This document shows, piece by piece, positions 47,460 through 58,419 of a stretch of DNA of 64,000 nucleotides. Position 1 is the first letter of the stretch. Each line of letters opens with the position of its first letter. This DNA comes from Trematomus loennbergii (lineage: Eukaryota; Chordata; Actinopteri; Perciformes; Nototheniidae): NCBI GenBank assembly GCA_012861695.1, contig JAAOOA010000536.1, positions 5,001 to 69,000 on the forward strand, read 5' to 3'. The notes beneath the pieces were generated by a model, which saw only the letters and a program-made list of their open reading frames with translations, ran no database searches and was not told the origin of the DNA. Position numbers and translations under genes: made by a program.

Positions 47460-47800
47460 TCTGGGGACTTAGTTTATTTCACACTTCCAGGAGAGACCAG
47501 GGGGAAATCACCTCTCTCTGCCCGCTCACAGAGCCCCCAAGGATGGACTAGAGACCTCCAGCAGCACTCCCTAACAGTGGGACTCTGTGTATTTCACACC
47601 TCCAGGAGAGACCAGGGGGAAATCACCTCTCTCTGCCCGCTCACAGAGCCCCAAGGACGGACTAGAGACCTCCAGCAGCACTCCCTAACAGTGGGACTCT
47701 GTGTATTTCACACCTCCAGGGCGGAGACCGGGAAAATCACCTCTCTATGCCCGCTCACAGAGCCCCCAAGGACGGACTAGAGACCTCCAGCACCCCGGAG
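47460..47800. repeat. ~114-bp tandem array, left
   Basis: Units hold CTAACAGTGGGACTCTG, TTTCACACCTCCAGG, AATCACCTCTCTCTGCCCGC and AAGGACGGACTAGAGACCTC. The array resumes at 48460-48876 and 49342-49500. The inverse array is at 57720-58070. Confidence 0.9.
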
Positions 47801-47985
47801 AGCTCCATTGTGAAATATTGCTACTAATCCATAACTTTTGATAACAAGCTCTGTTCGGTTCAGGCTTTTTCTCTACCCCCCCCATTTACACGTACCCCGC
47901 ATCCAACGGTACCATCGCCGAATCTCTAGGACCTCGGGGAGCGGAGTTACGGCAGAGGGTCAGATTTTGAAAATACGATTTGAGA

Positions 47986-48460
47986 ACAGGGCTCTGATCA
48001 GGGCTAAAGTAACGTTATAAACTGGTGAATCTGTTTAAATGCAGGCAGCAGACTCACTGCTTTTAGCAGGGTCTCAGAGAGCCAGAGAGCCAGGGTACAG
48101 CACATCGCTGTCTTACCCATAAAACAGGGCTCTGATCAGGGCTAAAGTAATGTTATAAACTGGTGAATCTGTTTAAATGCAGGCAGCAGACTCACTGCTT
48201 TTAGCAGGGTCTCAGAGAGCCAGAGAGCCAGGGTACAGCACATCGCTGTCTTACCCATAAAACAGGGCTCTGATCAGGGCTAAAGTAACGTTATAAACTG
48301 GTGAATCTGTTTAAATGCAGGCAGCAGACTCACTGCTTTTAGCAGGGTCTCAGAGAGCCAGAGAGCCAGGGTACAGCACATCGCTGTCTTACCCATAAAA
48401 CAGGGCTCTGATCAGGGCTAAAGTAACGTTATAAACTGGTGAATCTGTTTAAATGCAGGA
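47986..48460. repeat. 139-bp tandem repeat, about 3.4 units
   Basis: Units begin ACAGGGCTCTGATCAGGG and include GGTGAATCTGTTTAAATGCA and GGTACAGCACATCGCTGTC. Copies are almost identical, so the array is young. It lies between two blocks of the ~114-bp array. Confidence 0.92.
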
Positions 48461-48876
48461 GACCTCCAGCAGAAGTCCCTAACAGTGGGACTCTGGTTAT
48501 TTCACACCTCCAGGGCGGAGACCGGGAAAATCACCTCTCTCTGCCCGCTCACAGAGCCCCCAAGGACGGACTAGAGACCTCTAGCAGCACTCCCTAACAG
48601 TGGGACTCTGCACCTCCAGGAGAGACCAGGGGGAAATCACCCCACTTTGCCCGCTCACAGAGCCCCCAAGGACGGACTAGAGACCTCCAGCAGCACTCCC
48701 TAACAGTGGGACTCTGTTTATTTCACACCTCCAGGAGAGACCAGGGGGAAATCACCCCACTTTGCCCGCTCACAGAGCCCCAAGGACGGACTAATTACCT
48801 CCAGCTTGGCCCCCTAACAGTGGGACTCTGCACCTCCAGGAGAGACCAGGGGGAAATCACCCCACTTTGCCCGCTC

Positions 48877-49341
48877 TGTCATGTCTAAGAAACTTATTGT
48901 GAAAGTTTATTCTTTATGTTAGTTTTTGTCATGTCTTTCTGTCCTGTGCTTTATGTTATGTTGAATAGTAATTCTCCGTCTCATTTCAGACCTCCACGCT
49001 CCCCGCCCCTATCTGTCTCCTGCGTCTGTGATTGTTTTCCCCGCCCTGATTGTTTCGTTTCCACCTGTTCCCATTTACCCTGTGTATATATTCTGCTAGT
49101 TCCCTCCTGTCCATTGTCGGTTCGTTTCCTCATTCAGGCCTTTGAGCAAGCGTACTCCACAGACGTGTTACGTATCTCTAAAGCTTCAAAGTTATTGTCA
49201 TTGTTTTTCCTCGAAAGAGAGTTATTGTTTTCCCTGTTTTGTTACTGTGTAAATTCCAGTAAAGTCTTTATTTTGAACCTCTCCTGAGTCTGAGTTTGAG
49301 TCGTGCATTTGAGTTCATGCCTCAGAGTTCACCCCTTGACA
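48877..49341. mobile_element. Solo LTR, 465 bp, 5-bp target duplication, inside the 114-bp array
   Basis: CGCTC flanks both sides (48872-48876, 49342-49346) and is part of the array word GCCCGCTCACAGAG, giving an exact pre-insertion reading. Starts TGTCATG, ends CTTGACA. Contains a TATATA (about 49085) and T-rich 3' region. No internal genes. Confidence 0.85.
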
Positions 49342-49749
49342 CGCTCACAGAGCCCCAAGGACGGACTAATTACCTCCAGCTTGGCCCCCTAACAGTGGGA
49401 CTCTGCACCTCCAGGAGAGACCAGGGGGAAATCACCCCACTTTGCCCGCTCACAGAGCCCCAAGGACGGACTAATTACCTCCAGCATGGCCCCTAACAGT
49501 GGGACCTCCATAACCTTGCACACCCTGAGTCCCCGGGCCCCCACAGTTAAGCACTCCCCCACGGACTAAACACAGGTATTCACACCCACCAGAACCTCGT
49601 GCCCCTGGTGATCCTACAAGGGGGGTGGTTTTTATGGTGCTTCTATGTCCGCCCATCAGCATCCATATTCGGCCTTCTTCACGGCACCACCACCCCTTCT
49701 GTGGAGGGTATTCTCGTGCCCCTGGTGACTCTACAAGGGGGGTGGTTTT

Positions 49750-51866
49750 TTATGGTGCTTCTATGTCCGCCTATGAGCACCCAAATTCGGCCTGGATCAT
49801 CCAGGATTTGTGGACTAAGCTCCATAAACTGACTAAATCACCCAGAGGTCACCTTTCTAGCCCAAATATATATAATACAAATACATTTAAATAGTAAAGG
49901 TGCACTTGTGCTCTGCATTACCCGGAATTTTATTTTCATAGCCCCATGATAGTGATTAAAATCATTTTCATGGGAAAAAGTGTTAAAACGCCTGATTAAA
50001 TTATATGCAGGACCCCAGTGAGCTCCAGACTATGTGCATTGTGTTGGGGAACCATATAAATGATAGAATAAATGCATTTAAATGCAAAAATAATGATTTA
50101 AAATCATTTTAGGGGGACAATTGTGGAGAGGAGCCTGAAAATGACTCTGCAGCACCCGGGATAACTACCAGTTCATCTGGTTTAAATGTGGTGGTGATAG
50201 TGGCATTAACTAGTACCCAGTACTGGGAGAGAACCAGGCTACAGCACATGTCTTTTCAACCCAGGAAAGAGTGCTCAAAACGTGGGTAAAGCTGTGTCAA
50301 ACAGTGGGGTAACATGTTTCAAATGACAGCACGGTGCTGCTTGTTGGCAGGCTGACTCAGTTCACTTGTCTCACACACACCCAGGGGGTGAAAGAGGACA
50401 CATTGACCCAGCAGTAAGTGCTTGAAACGTGGGTAAAGCTGTGTCAAACAGTGGGTAACATGTTTCAAATGACAGCACACTGCTGCTTGTTGGCAGGCTG
50501 ACTCAGTTCACTTGTCTCACACACACCCAGGGGAAGAAAGAGGACACATTGGAGCACACATTGACCCAGGAAAGAGTGCTCAAACGTGGGTAAATGTGTG
50601 TTAAACTGTGGGGTAACATGTTTCAAATGACAGCACGGTGCTGCTTGTTGGCAGGCTGACTCAGTTCACTTGTCTCACACACACCCAGGGGGGTGAAAGA
50701 GGACACATTGACCCAGCAGTAAGTGCTTGAAACGTGGGTAAAGCTGTGTCAAACAGTGGGGTAACATGTTTCAAATGACAGCACACTGCTGCTTGTTGGC
50801 AGGCTGACTCAGTTCACTTGTCTCACACACACCCAGGGGGAAGAAAGAGGACACATTGGAGCACACATTGACCCAGGAAAGAGTCCTCAAAACGTGGGTA
50901 AATGTGTGTTAAACTGTGGGGTAACATGTTTCAAATGACAGCACGGTGCTGCTTGTTGGCAGGCTGACTCAGTTCACTTGTCTCACACACACCCAGGGGG
51001 GTGAAAGAGGACACATTGACCCAGCAGTAAGTGCTTGAAACGTGGGTAAAGCTGTGTCAAACAGTGGGGTAACATGTTTCAAATGACAGCACACTGCTGC
51101 TTGTTGGCAGGCTGACTCAGTTCACTTGTCTCACACACACCCAGGGGGAAGAAAGAGGACACATTGGAGCACACATTGACCAGGAAAGAGTCCTCAAAAC
51201 GTGGGTAAATGTGTGTTAAACTGTGGGGTAACATGTTTCAAATGACAGCACGGTGCTGCTTGTTGGCAGGCTGACTCAGTTCACTTGTCTCACACACACC
51301 CAGGGGGGTGAAAGAGGACACATTGACCCAGCAGTAAGTGCTTGAAACGTGGGTAAAGCTGTGTCAAACAGTGGGGTAACATGTTTTCAAATGACAGCAC
51401 GGTGCTGCTTGTTGCAGGCTGACTCACTTCACTTGTCTCACACACACCCAGGGGGAAATATAACACTTGTACCCAGGAATAAGGCGGGGAAAAGTTGTTT
51501 GAAATAGTCTGATACCTCCAGGGCGCATAACTGCACTTTACAAGCCAGAAATAATGTTTAAATGGTCGGGGAAAGTATTTTTAAATGTCTGGAAAGAGTT
51601 TTAGCCAGTCATTTTGCACGAAATCATTTAACATTGACGTCAATGAGCGTCAATGTTAAATGATATCGTGCAAAATGACTGACTAAAACCCCGGAATAAG
51701 TGTTTGAAAGGCGGGGAAAAGTTGTTTAAAATAGTCTGATATCTCCAGGGCGCATCACCAAAAATGTACAAGCCAGGGAAGATGCCTGAATCCCGGATAC
51801 TTTAGGTCTGTCACTTAGGGTGACCGCACCACTCCGACGCTCCCGAGAGCGGACGTCCATTGTTTG
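49750..51866. repeat. Direct arm with about eight ~146-bp units and a shortened hairpin
   Basis: From CGCCTATGAGCACCCAAATT through AACCAGGCTACAGCACATG, then about eight units carrying CAACATGTTTCAAATGACAG-like words, GCTGCTTGTTGGCAGGCTGA and TGTCTCACACACACCCAGG. It ends with the shortened hairpin (51598-51689) and the GGACGTCCATTGTTTGTAAG block. Partner of 44789-46520; related to 17530-18790. Confidence 0.85.
51598..51689. repeat. Shortened hairpin, copy 4
   Basis: Outer arms as in copies 1-3, but the innermost ~15 bases of each arm and the original loop are missing; ATTGACGTCAATGAGCGTCAAT forms the new centre. Confidence 0.88.
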
Positions 51867-53684
51867 TAAGGCACCCAAGAGGGAGAAGGGGAAAAGGTCC
51901 CTGGGCTTCATTTCCCCTTCCCTGTGAAAAAGATTCATCCATACTTTTCAGACTACCGTCTGCACGAAATTGGAAACCCAGTTTTTTGGGTGCACTCAGA
52001 AAAAAAACGGCCGTTGCAAATCTTGGAAGAATGTATCCGATGAGAGTGCACTTTGGGTCGGATGAATTTGATGCCTTGAGACCCCCCAGCCTGGTTCTCA
52101 AAATACTTTAAGTTTGACATGGAGGAATGCAAGGGCACTTTGCTGACTCTACCCAAATTTGATGCACTATTTGGGTCACATTTTTTACATTTTCACCCTA
52201 TTCCCTGGTTCTCCAAATACTTTAAGTTTGACATTTTGACCCATGGAGGAATGCAAGGGCACTTTGCAGGGGACTCTACCCGAATTTGATGCACTATTTT
52301 GGGTCACATTTTTTACATTTTCACCCTATTCCCTGGTTCTCCAAATACTTTAAGTTTGACATTGTGACCCTGGAGGAATGCAAGGGCAGTCGACAGGGGA
52401 CTCTACCCGCATTTGAGGCACTATTTTGGGACACCATTTTTTCATTTTGACCCCTTTTGCCTGGTTCTCACAAAAGTTGAGTTTGATTATTGTGACCCTG
52501 GAGGAATGCAAGGGCAGTTGACAGGGGACTCTACCCGCATTTGAGGCACTATTTTGGGACACCACTTTTTCATTTTGACCCCTTTTGCCTGGTTCTCACA
52601 AAAGTTGAGTTTGATTATTGTGACCCTGGAGGAATGCAAGGGCACTTTGCAGGGGACTCTACCCGCATTTGATGCACTATTTTGGGATACATTTTCTCAA
52701 TTTAAACTCGGACTGGTGATGGCTTGGACCCTTCTAGTGACCCTGGAGGATATGACCGAGAGATGACAGACTCTCTTGCGGGGTCATGAGGCACTATTTG
52801 GGGTACACTTTTTCCATTTTGACCCCTTTTCCTGGTTCTCACAAAAGTTGAGTTTGATCATTTTGCCCATGGAGGAAAGCCATGGGAGTCGACAGGGGAC
52901 TCCCGCGGGGTCATGAGGCACTATTTTGGGGTACAATTTTTTCATTTTGACCCCTTTTCCTGGTTCTCACAAAAGTTGAGTTTGATCATTTTGCCCATGG
53001 AGGAAAGCCAGGGGAGTCGACAAGGGACTCCTGCGGGGTCATGAGGCACTATTTCCGGGTACTTTTTTTCATTTTCACCCAAAATTTCCCTGGATGAAAT
53101 ATATATATTTTTTTTGTTTTAGCCCATTTTCACCCAGTTTTGGCCACAGCGTTGCCTGGAGGATAGGACCGAGATATGACAGACTCTCTGGCCGCCTCAC
53201 AAGTCACTATTGTCGGAGACTTTCTTTGCTTTACCCCGGTTCTATCACTCTTTCCTCCTTTGACCATACAACCCGTTTCCTGCTGGGTGGTGCCTGGTTC
53301 CGGGGCACCCCAAACCCTCTCATGGTCGGGGCACCATGTATTGATTCATCGGACCCAATGTTGCCATCACCAGCACCGCGTTGGTGCGGAGGTGGGACCA
53401 TCCAAACCCGGTGGTAACCCAAGCCCTCCCTTGGTCTGTGCACCATGAATTGATGCATCGGACCCAATGTTGCCATCACCAGCCCACCGTCCCACCTCTG
53501 CACCACGCGGATTGGTGCAGAGGTGGGACCATCTGACCCGGTGGTAACCCAATACTTCCCTTCGTCCATGCACCATGAATTGATGCATCGGACCCAGTGT
53601 CGCAACCACCGATCACGCTAACGCATATAAACGGAGAACTATAACATCATTTTGATCAAATTCATTATGTGTGTTTCAGTAAGG
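51867..53684. repeat. ~128-bp array and 5' region of the recombinase gene
   Basis: About eight units with CCTGGTTCTC, AAGTTTGA, GGAGGAATGCAAGGGCA, GGGGACTCTACCCG and GCACTATTTTGGG (52090-53050), then GATGCATCGGACCCA units (53340, 53455, 53585). The inverse of this stretch is 16049-17380. The gene's promoter must lie here or further left; no TATA box is convincing. Confidence 0.75.
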
Positions 53685-54269
53685 ATGTCATCTGAATGCC
53701 CGGTGTGCAGACTCTTCTATCTGGCATTGAACAAACACCTTAAGCACAAGCATGCAGTGCGGAACTTGGAGGAGAGGGGAATCCTCCTGAAAATAGCCAG
53801 TGGAAGGATAAATGTTCGGACCAAACCCTGTCCCATCGCTGGGTGTTCGTACGCTGGGAAGAGACTGGACCGTCATGTAAAACATGACCACCCTGAGTTG
53901 TCCCGACATGAGGCACAGCAGGTCATGGCAAGGCTGAAGCATAGTGTGGCACTGCAGTTGCTCCATGACCTCCGTGAGACTAACCCCATCATTGGAATGG
54001 CTACATCATTGGATATAGACAATGAGGGGAATACCCCGGGCACCCTCCACCCTTCTCCCCACATACCGAGTGTGACAACGAGGACTGCAGGCAGGTGATG
54101 CTGGAAAATGTGGCATTGAGGGCTCAGAAGATGCGGTGAAGACCCTGCGCTCCAGGCTGAAAAAGGAGCTAAAACCCAGGAAGCAGAGTGCTGCTGTTCT
54201 TGAGAAGAGGACGAATGTATACGATTTAAGGGCCTGGCAATCCCAAGTACCTCCGGCATAAACACAGTA

Positions 54270-54870
54270 GCCTCAGGCAGCAATACCCCTGTGAAGACCC
54301 GGTGAAGACTGTCATGCCAGTCGCCTCCGGTAGCGGGACCCCTGTGAAGACCCGGTGAAGACTGTCATGCATCCCCAGTAACCTCCGGTAGCGGGACCCC
54401 TGTGAAGACCCGGTGAAGACTGTCATGCTTCAGTAACCTCCGGTAAGCGGGACCCCTGTGAGAGCCCGGTGAAGACTGTCATGCTTGCAGTAGCCTCCGG
54501 TGGGAAGACACGGTAAAGAACCCTGTGAAGAGCCAAGTGAAGACTGTAATTCAGTAGCCTCCGGTAAAGAGACGGTCAAGAACCCTGTGAAGAGCCCGTG
54601 AAGACTGTCATATTACAGTTTCCTCCGGTAGCGAGACCCTGTGAAGACCCGGTGGAAACTGTCATGTTTGCAGTAGCCTCCGGTAGCGAGACCCCTGTGA
54701 AGACCCGGTGAAACTGTCATGTTTGCAGTAGCCTCCGGTAGCGAGACCCCTGTGAAGACCCCGGTGGAAACTGTCATGTTTGCAGTAGCCTCCGGTAGCG
54801 AGACCCCTGTGAAGACCCCGGTGGAAACTGTCATGTTTGCAGTAGCCTCCGGTAGCGAGACCCCTGTATG
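54270..54870 (+). repeat. 57-bp coding minisatellite inside the recombinase gene
   Basis: About ten units; the last three are in frame and encode VASGSETPVKTPVETVMFA. Earlier units vary in length (CCCGGTG for CCCCGGTGG, deletions) and shift the frame. It links the zinc-finger part to the recombinase part. It is unrelated in sequence to the other 57-bp minisatellite of the window. Confidence 0.88.
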
Positions 54871-55583
54871 CCGGAAGACCCGTGCCTCTAAGCTGGCTAA
54901 TGACTTGCCCTCTCCTCAAATTACTGGTCCACTGGGTTGGACGGGGGAATACCATGCGTGAAATCACGTTGCCTAGAAGCATGGAGGCGTACCTTCAGAC
55001 ATACTTGGATCATTGTTTGGGTGTCGCTCCGACAGTAAAACAGAAAGACAATGTTGTGTCGAAGATCAGCCGGATAAAGAACTTCATAGTATACATGGCC
55101 CATGGTGTTAACCGCCTGTCAGACTGGCTGTTCCTAAGAAACATGAAGATGATCCGTGGCTGGAGCGAGTATATTGTAAAGCCGGGCCGGGCAGTCACAA
55201 CATCAGAGTTCTTCCTGAAGAATGTGCACCAGTTCATGGGGTACATGTCTGAGTCAAAGCCCCGGGGGTGCAAGCTCACCCAGTCTGATATGACCCACAT
55301 AATGAGAGAGGTGAAAGCCAACATGAAACACTTGAATAAGGCAGTCACTCTACATCAGTTTAAGGTGAAGAGGAACAAACTGGATCGTCTGCCGAGCCAG
55401 GCGGAGCTTCTCGCCGCCATGGCGGCCGCTGAGAAGCGCATCCCGGAGCTCCTCGACCTGATGGCCGGCACGCCGACCTCAACCACCCAGAAGCTTCTCT
55501 ATGGCTATCTCACCCTCCATTGGAGCCTCCTGTATGGCCACCGTACGGGCGTGTACGCAAACATGAAAAACAGTGAGGTCTTA

Positions 55584-56367
55584 TACCCCTTTCACACCGC
55601 GCTTTTAGCTCCTGCTGGGAGCTAGAGCCTGAAAAGCGCCGTTTTTTTCCTGTTCACACCGCAGCGGCGGCGCGTCATAGGAACCTTACTTTGACCATCC
55701 GTTCGATGTTATTGATCATTGTGGAGATACATGGGCTATACAGGTTGTCATGTCCGACTATCACAAGTAGAATCATAATGAAATACGCCGGTAAAATGTG
55801 CCTGTAGAAAAGGCTTAGCAATAGTCAGTTTAGCTTCGGTTGCTATGCTAACATCACCCATGTTATACCAGAGAAACTTTCATAACAGCGTTGTGATGCC
55901 AAACAGCGTCATTCAGACTGACACACATTCCTTAAGGGAACTGGGGATTGTAACAGCTGCTTGTGTGACAGTCAGACAGCGAATACTTTAGAGCCGTGTG
56001 AGCTAACCCGGAGCTAACGGGAGAATACACTCGTGAAGAGCAGCAGCACTGCAGCGGTCGGTAAATGCCGCTGAAACACATTAATAACAATGAACCACGG
56101 CACTCTGGAGAAAAGTAGAAGGTTGGAGAAGTCGTTATTTAATTTAATCTGGCTTCGTATGATTAAAAGCAACATCATCGACCCGACGCAGTCCCCGCCC
56201 GTTGTTGTTGTGGGAGAAAATCAGCGACGTAAACTGTGACGTCATGACGCAGCAGCGGCAGCTCTGGGCAGTGTGAACAGAGCGGGAGCTGAAAGGGAAA
56301 CGGGAGCTGAACCAGAAAAGCTCTCGCGAGGAGCTAGAAAGTGAAAAGCGCCGGTGTGAAAGCCGCA
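55584..56367. mobile_element. Harbinger-type MITE, 784 bp, TTA duplication, inside the recombinase gene
   Basis: TTA flanks both sides (55581-55583, 56368-56370). Ends TACCCCTTTCACACCG and CGGTGTGAAAGCCGCA are inverted repeats, and AAAAGCGCCG lies near each end. The reading frames before and after meet in phase across one TTA (Leu), so the host gene was continuous here before insertion. Confidence 0.9.
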
Positions 56368-57179
56368 TTAGAGGCAGCCATAAGGGGAACTGCTGAGGGC
56401 TACATCATCCACCATGTGCAGGATCACAAGACGGCCAAGACATATGGCGAAGCACAGCTGGCGCTTACAGTAGAGGAGTTTAGCTGGGTCATGCGGTGGA
56501 TGGGATTAAAGAGACATTGCTGGGTCCTCAGAATGAATTCTTCCTTTTCACAAGGGGGAATCGGGCCTCCAAGAACCTGAACGCTCACTTGAAGAGGGCA
56601 TGGGCTGATGCTGGGCTAGAAACAGCTGTCACCTTCACAATCCTGCGCACTGCCCTGGCTGACATATCAAGCATCACCAAGATCCAGAAAGCTGGTCGAT
56701 TCTCGCCAGGTTTATGTGTCACGACGTAACCACGGCGGACCGGTTCTACGCGAATGCGCCTGGAATAAAGGAGGCATTGAAGATCCGCTCCATGTTCAGG
56801 GCGTCATCGGTTGCGGCAGCAGCTGCATCAGTATCAGAAGGATGTCTACCGCTGTCAGATGGGGAGACCTCCGAAGAGGGCTCCGGGCTGAGAGCAGCAG
56901 ACCCCAACGATACCTCTTCTTCAGAGCATGAGCAACCTGATGGGTCATTGGAGCGGCAGCAGCAGCGGAAGCGGAAGCGGGAGGGAAAGAGGCCAATGAA
57001 GTCGGGACCGGGGCTGGTTGACACTCCTGATGATGGGGCAGGGGCCGTGGACTCAACCTGTTTGCCCTGGTGCACCGTACGAATTAGACGCCTAATATGG
57101 TCCCCGGAACCCCGCTAAACATCGTGAATATGTATACCGTGTATATAATTATTATTATAATCCTGGGTATACATTTGTA

Positions 57180-58419
57180 AATATACAATACCTCCAGGGC
57201 GCATAACTGCACTTTACAAGCCAGGGAAGGTGCCTGAATCCTGGGTATACATTTTGTTAATAGTGCAACACCTCCAGGGCGCATAACTGCACTTTACAAG
57301 CCAGGGAAGGTGCCTGAATCCTGGATATACATTTTGTTATAGTGCAACACCTCCAGGGCGCATAACTGCACTTTACAACGTAGGGTAAAAATGTAGTAGT
57401 ACTATTATAGCAGCAGTAGTGCAACGTGTAAATAGTTGATGTTTTAGGCTGTGTGTACTGTGGTTTTTTGTTCCTGCAACGTGTAAATAGTTGATGTTTT
57501 AGGCTGTGTGTACTGTGGTTTTTTGTCAATAAAAAAACAAAAAAAACAAACAATAACCTTGATGGTTCCCAGGGGCAGATAAAGTGCCACTTTCCATCAG
57601 CACCGGGAGGCACTCTCCTTGGTGCTGAACCCTGTGATGAGCGCTCAGTGTTGGCGGAGGAGGTGTAAGCCAGAGGAGGGGGAAAAAAGTTAAAGTGTTT
57701 GAACCTCCAGCCCAGAAGGGGGGTGGTCCCACTGTTAGGGACTGGTGCTGGAGGTCTCTAGTCCGTCCTTCGGGCTCTGTGAGCGGGCAAAGAGAGGTGA
57801 TTTTCCCGGACTCTCTCCTGGAGGTGTGAAATAAACAGAGTCCCACTGTTAGGGACTGGTGCTGGAGTCTCTAGTCTGTCCTTCGGGGCTCTGTGAGCGG
57901 GCAAAGAGAGGTGATTTTCCCGGTCTCCGCCCTGGAGGTGTGAAATAAACAGAGTCCCTCTGTTAGGGACTGGTGCTGGAGGTCTCTAGTCCGTCCTTCG
58001 GGCTCTGTGAGCGGGCAAAGAGAGGTGATTTTTCCCGGTCTCCGCCCTGGGGGTGTGAAATAAACAGAGTGCTACATTTTGTAAATAGCAGAATACCTCC
58101 ATGGCGCATACTGCACTTTACAAGCCAGGGAAGGTGCCTGAATCCTGGGTATACATTTTGTAAATAGTGCAATACCTCCAGGGCGCATAACTGCACTTTA
58201 CAAGCCAGGGAAGGTGCCTGAATCCTGGGGTAAACATTGTTTAAGTGTTTTTAAATGTATGGAACAGTGTTTTGTCTCTTTCAAAACTCTCCCGCCATTG
58301 GCCGGATACATGGGGACGATTTTATATTCACGATGACCGTTAATATTCCAGTGAGACGAAGTACGTCCGTGACGGGAGTGATCCCATGTTAATTTTGTCC
58401 AAAACCAGAGCATTCCCTC
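57180..58419. repeat. Right arm: inverted ~80-bp units, ~115-bp array, subterminal inverted repeat
   Basis: ~80-bp units (CCTCCAGGGCGCATAACTGC, AGGGAAGGTGCCTGAATCC) at 57186-57380 and 58090-58225; ~115-bp units (CCCACTGTTAGGGACTGGTG, TGTGAGCGGGCAAAGAGAGG) at 57720-58070; the end 58230-58419 is the inverse of 46644-46850. Confidence 0.85.
57529..57534 (+). terminator. Polyadenylation signal of the recombinase gene
   Basis: AATAAA about 410 bases after the stop, directly after two copies of a ~60-bp unit (GCAACGTGTAAATAGTTGAT, about 57421 and 57477). Confidence 0.55.

Larger units (their letters stand above)
53685..57118 (+). pseudogene. Tyrosine recombinase with N-terminal zinc fingers (Crypton-like), disrupted
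   Basis: ATG 53685 opens MSSECPVCRLF, a C-x2-C...H-x3-5-H finger, followed by CPIAGCSYAG...RHVKHDH, a second finger. After a frame break near 54080 comes a minisatellite-encoded linker (54270-54870), then the recombinase: an all-helical N-domain (SMEAYLQTYLDHCLG onward, from 54975), box I with catalytic Arg in YGHRTGVYANM (about 55535-55567), interruption by a MITE (55584-56367), catalytic Lys in QDHKTAKTYGEAQL (about 56423-56464), TILRTAL (about 56640) as the second Arg box with Thr where His is usual, and MCHDVTTADRFYA (about 56714-56755) with the last His and the nucleophile Tyr. An acidic Ser-rich and then RKRKREGKR-basic tail follows to the stop at 57118. At least four frameshifts are present. 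The family cuts and rejoins DNA through a phosphotyrosine link; no DDE domain or retroelement gene accompanies it. Confidence 0.8.
44789..58419 (+). mobile_element. 13.6-kb Crypton-like tyrosine-recombinase element
   Basis: Left flank ends GTATTATC and right flank starts ATCATCTGAAAG. A second copy of the flank at 58759-58775 reads GTATTATCATCTGAAAG without an insert, so the insertion is exactly bounded with a 3-base ATC overlap. The outermost bases (TGTCTTAGG left, ATTCCCTC right) are not inverted repeats, which suits tyrosine-recombinase elements better than DDE transposons. The element holds one gene (53685-57118, plus strand) and about 10 kb of arms made from tandem and inverted blocks and hairpins. 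It also took up a solo LTR and a Harbinger MITE. Naming it Crypton-like is inference from the recombinase. Confidence 0.75.

Noticed and set aside
44789..58419. Interpretation as a CACTA (EnSpm) element because of the 3-bp duplication
   Set aside because: No CACTA termini, no terminal inverted repeat at the exact ends, and the only enzyme present is a tyrosine recombinase.
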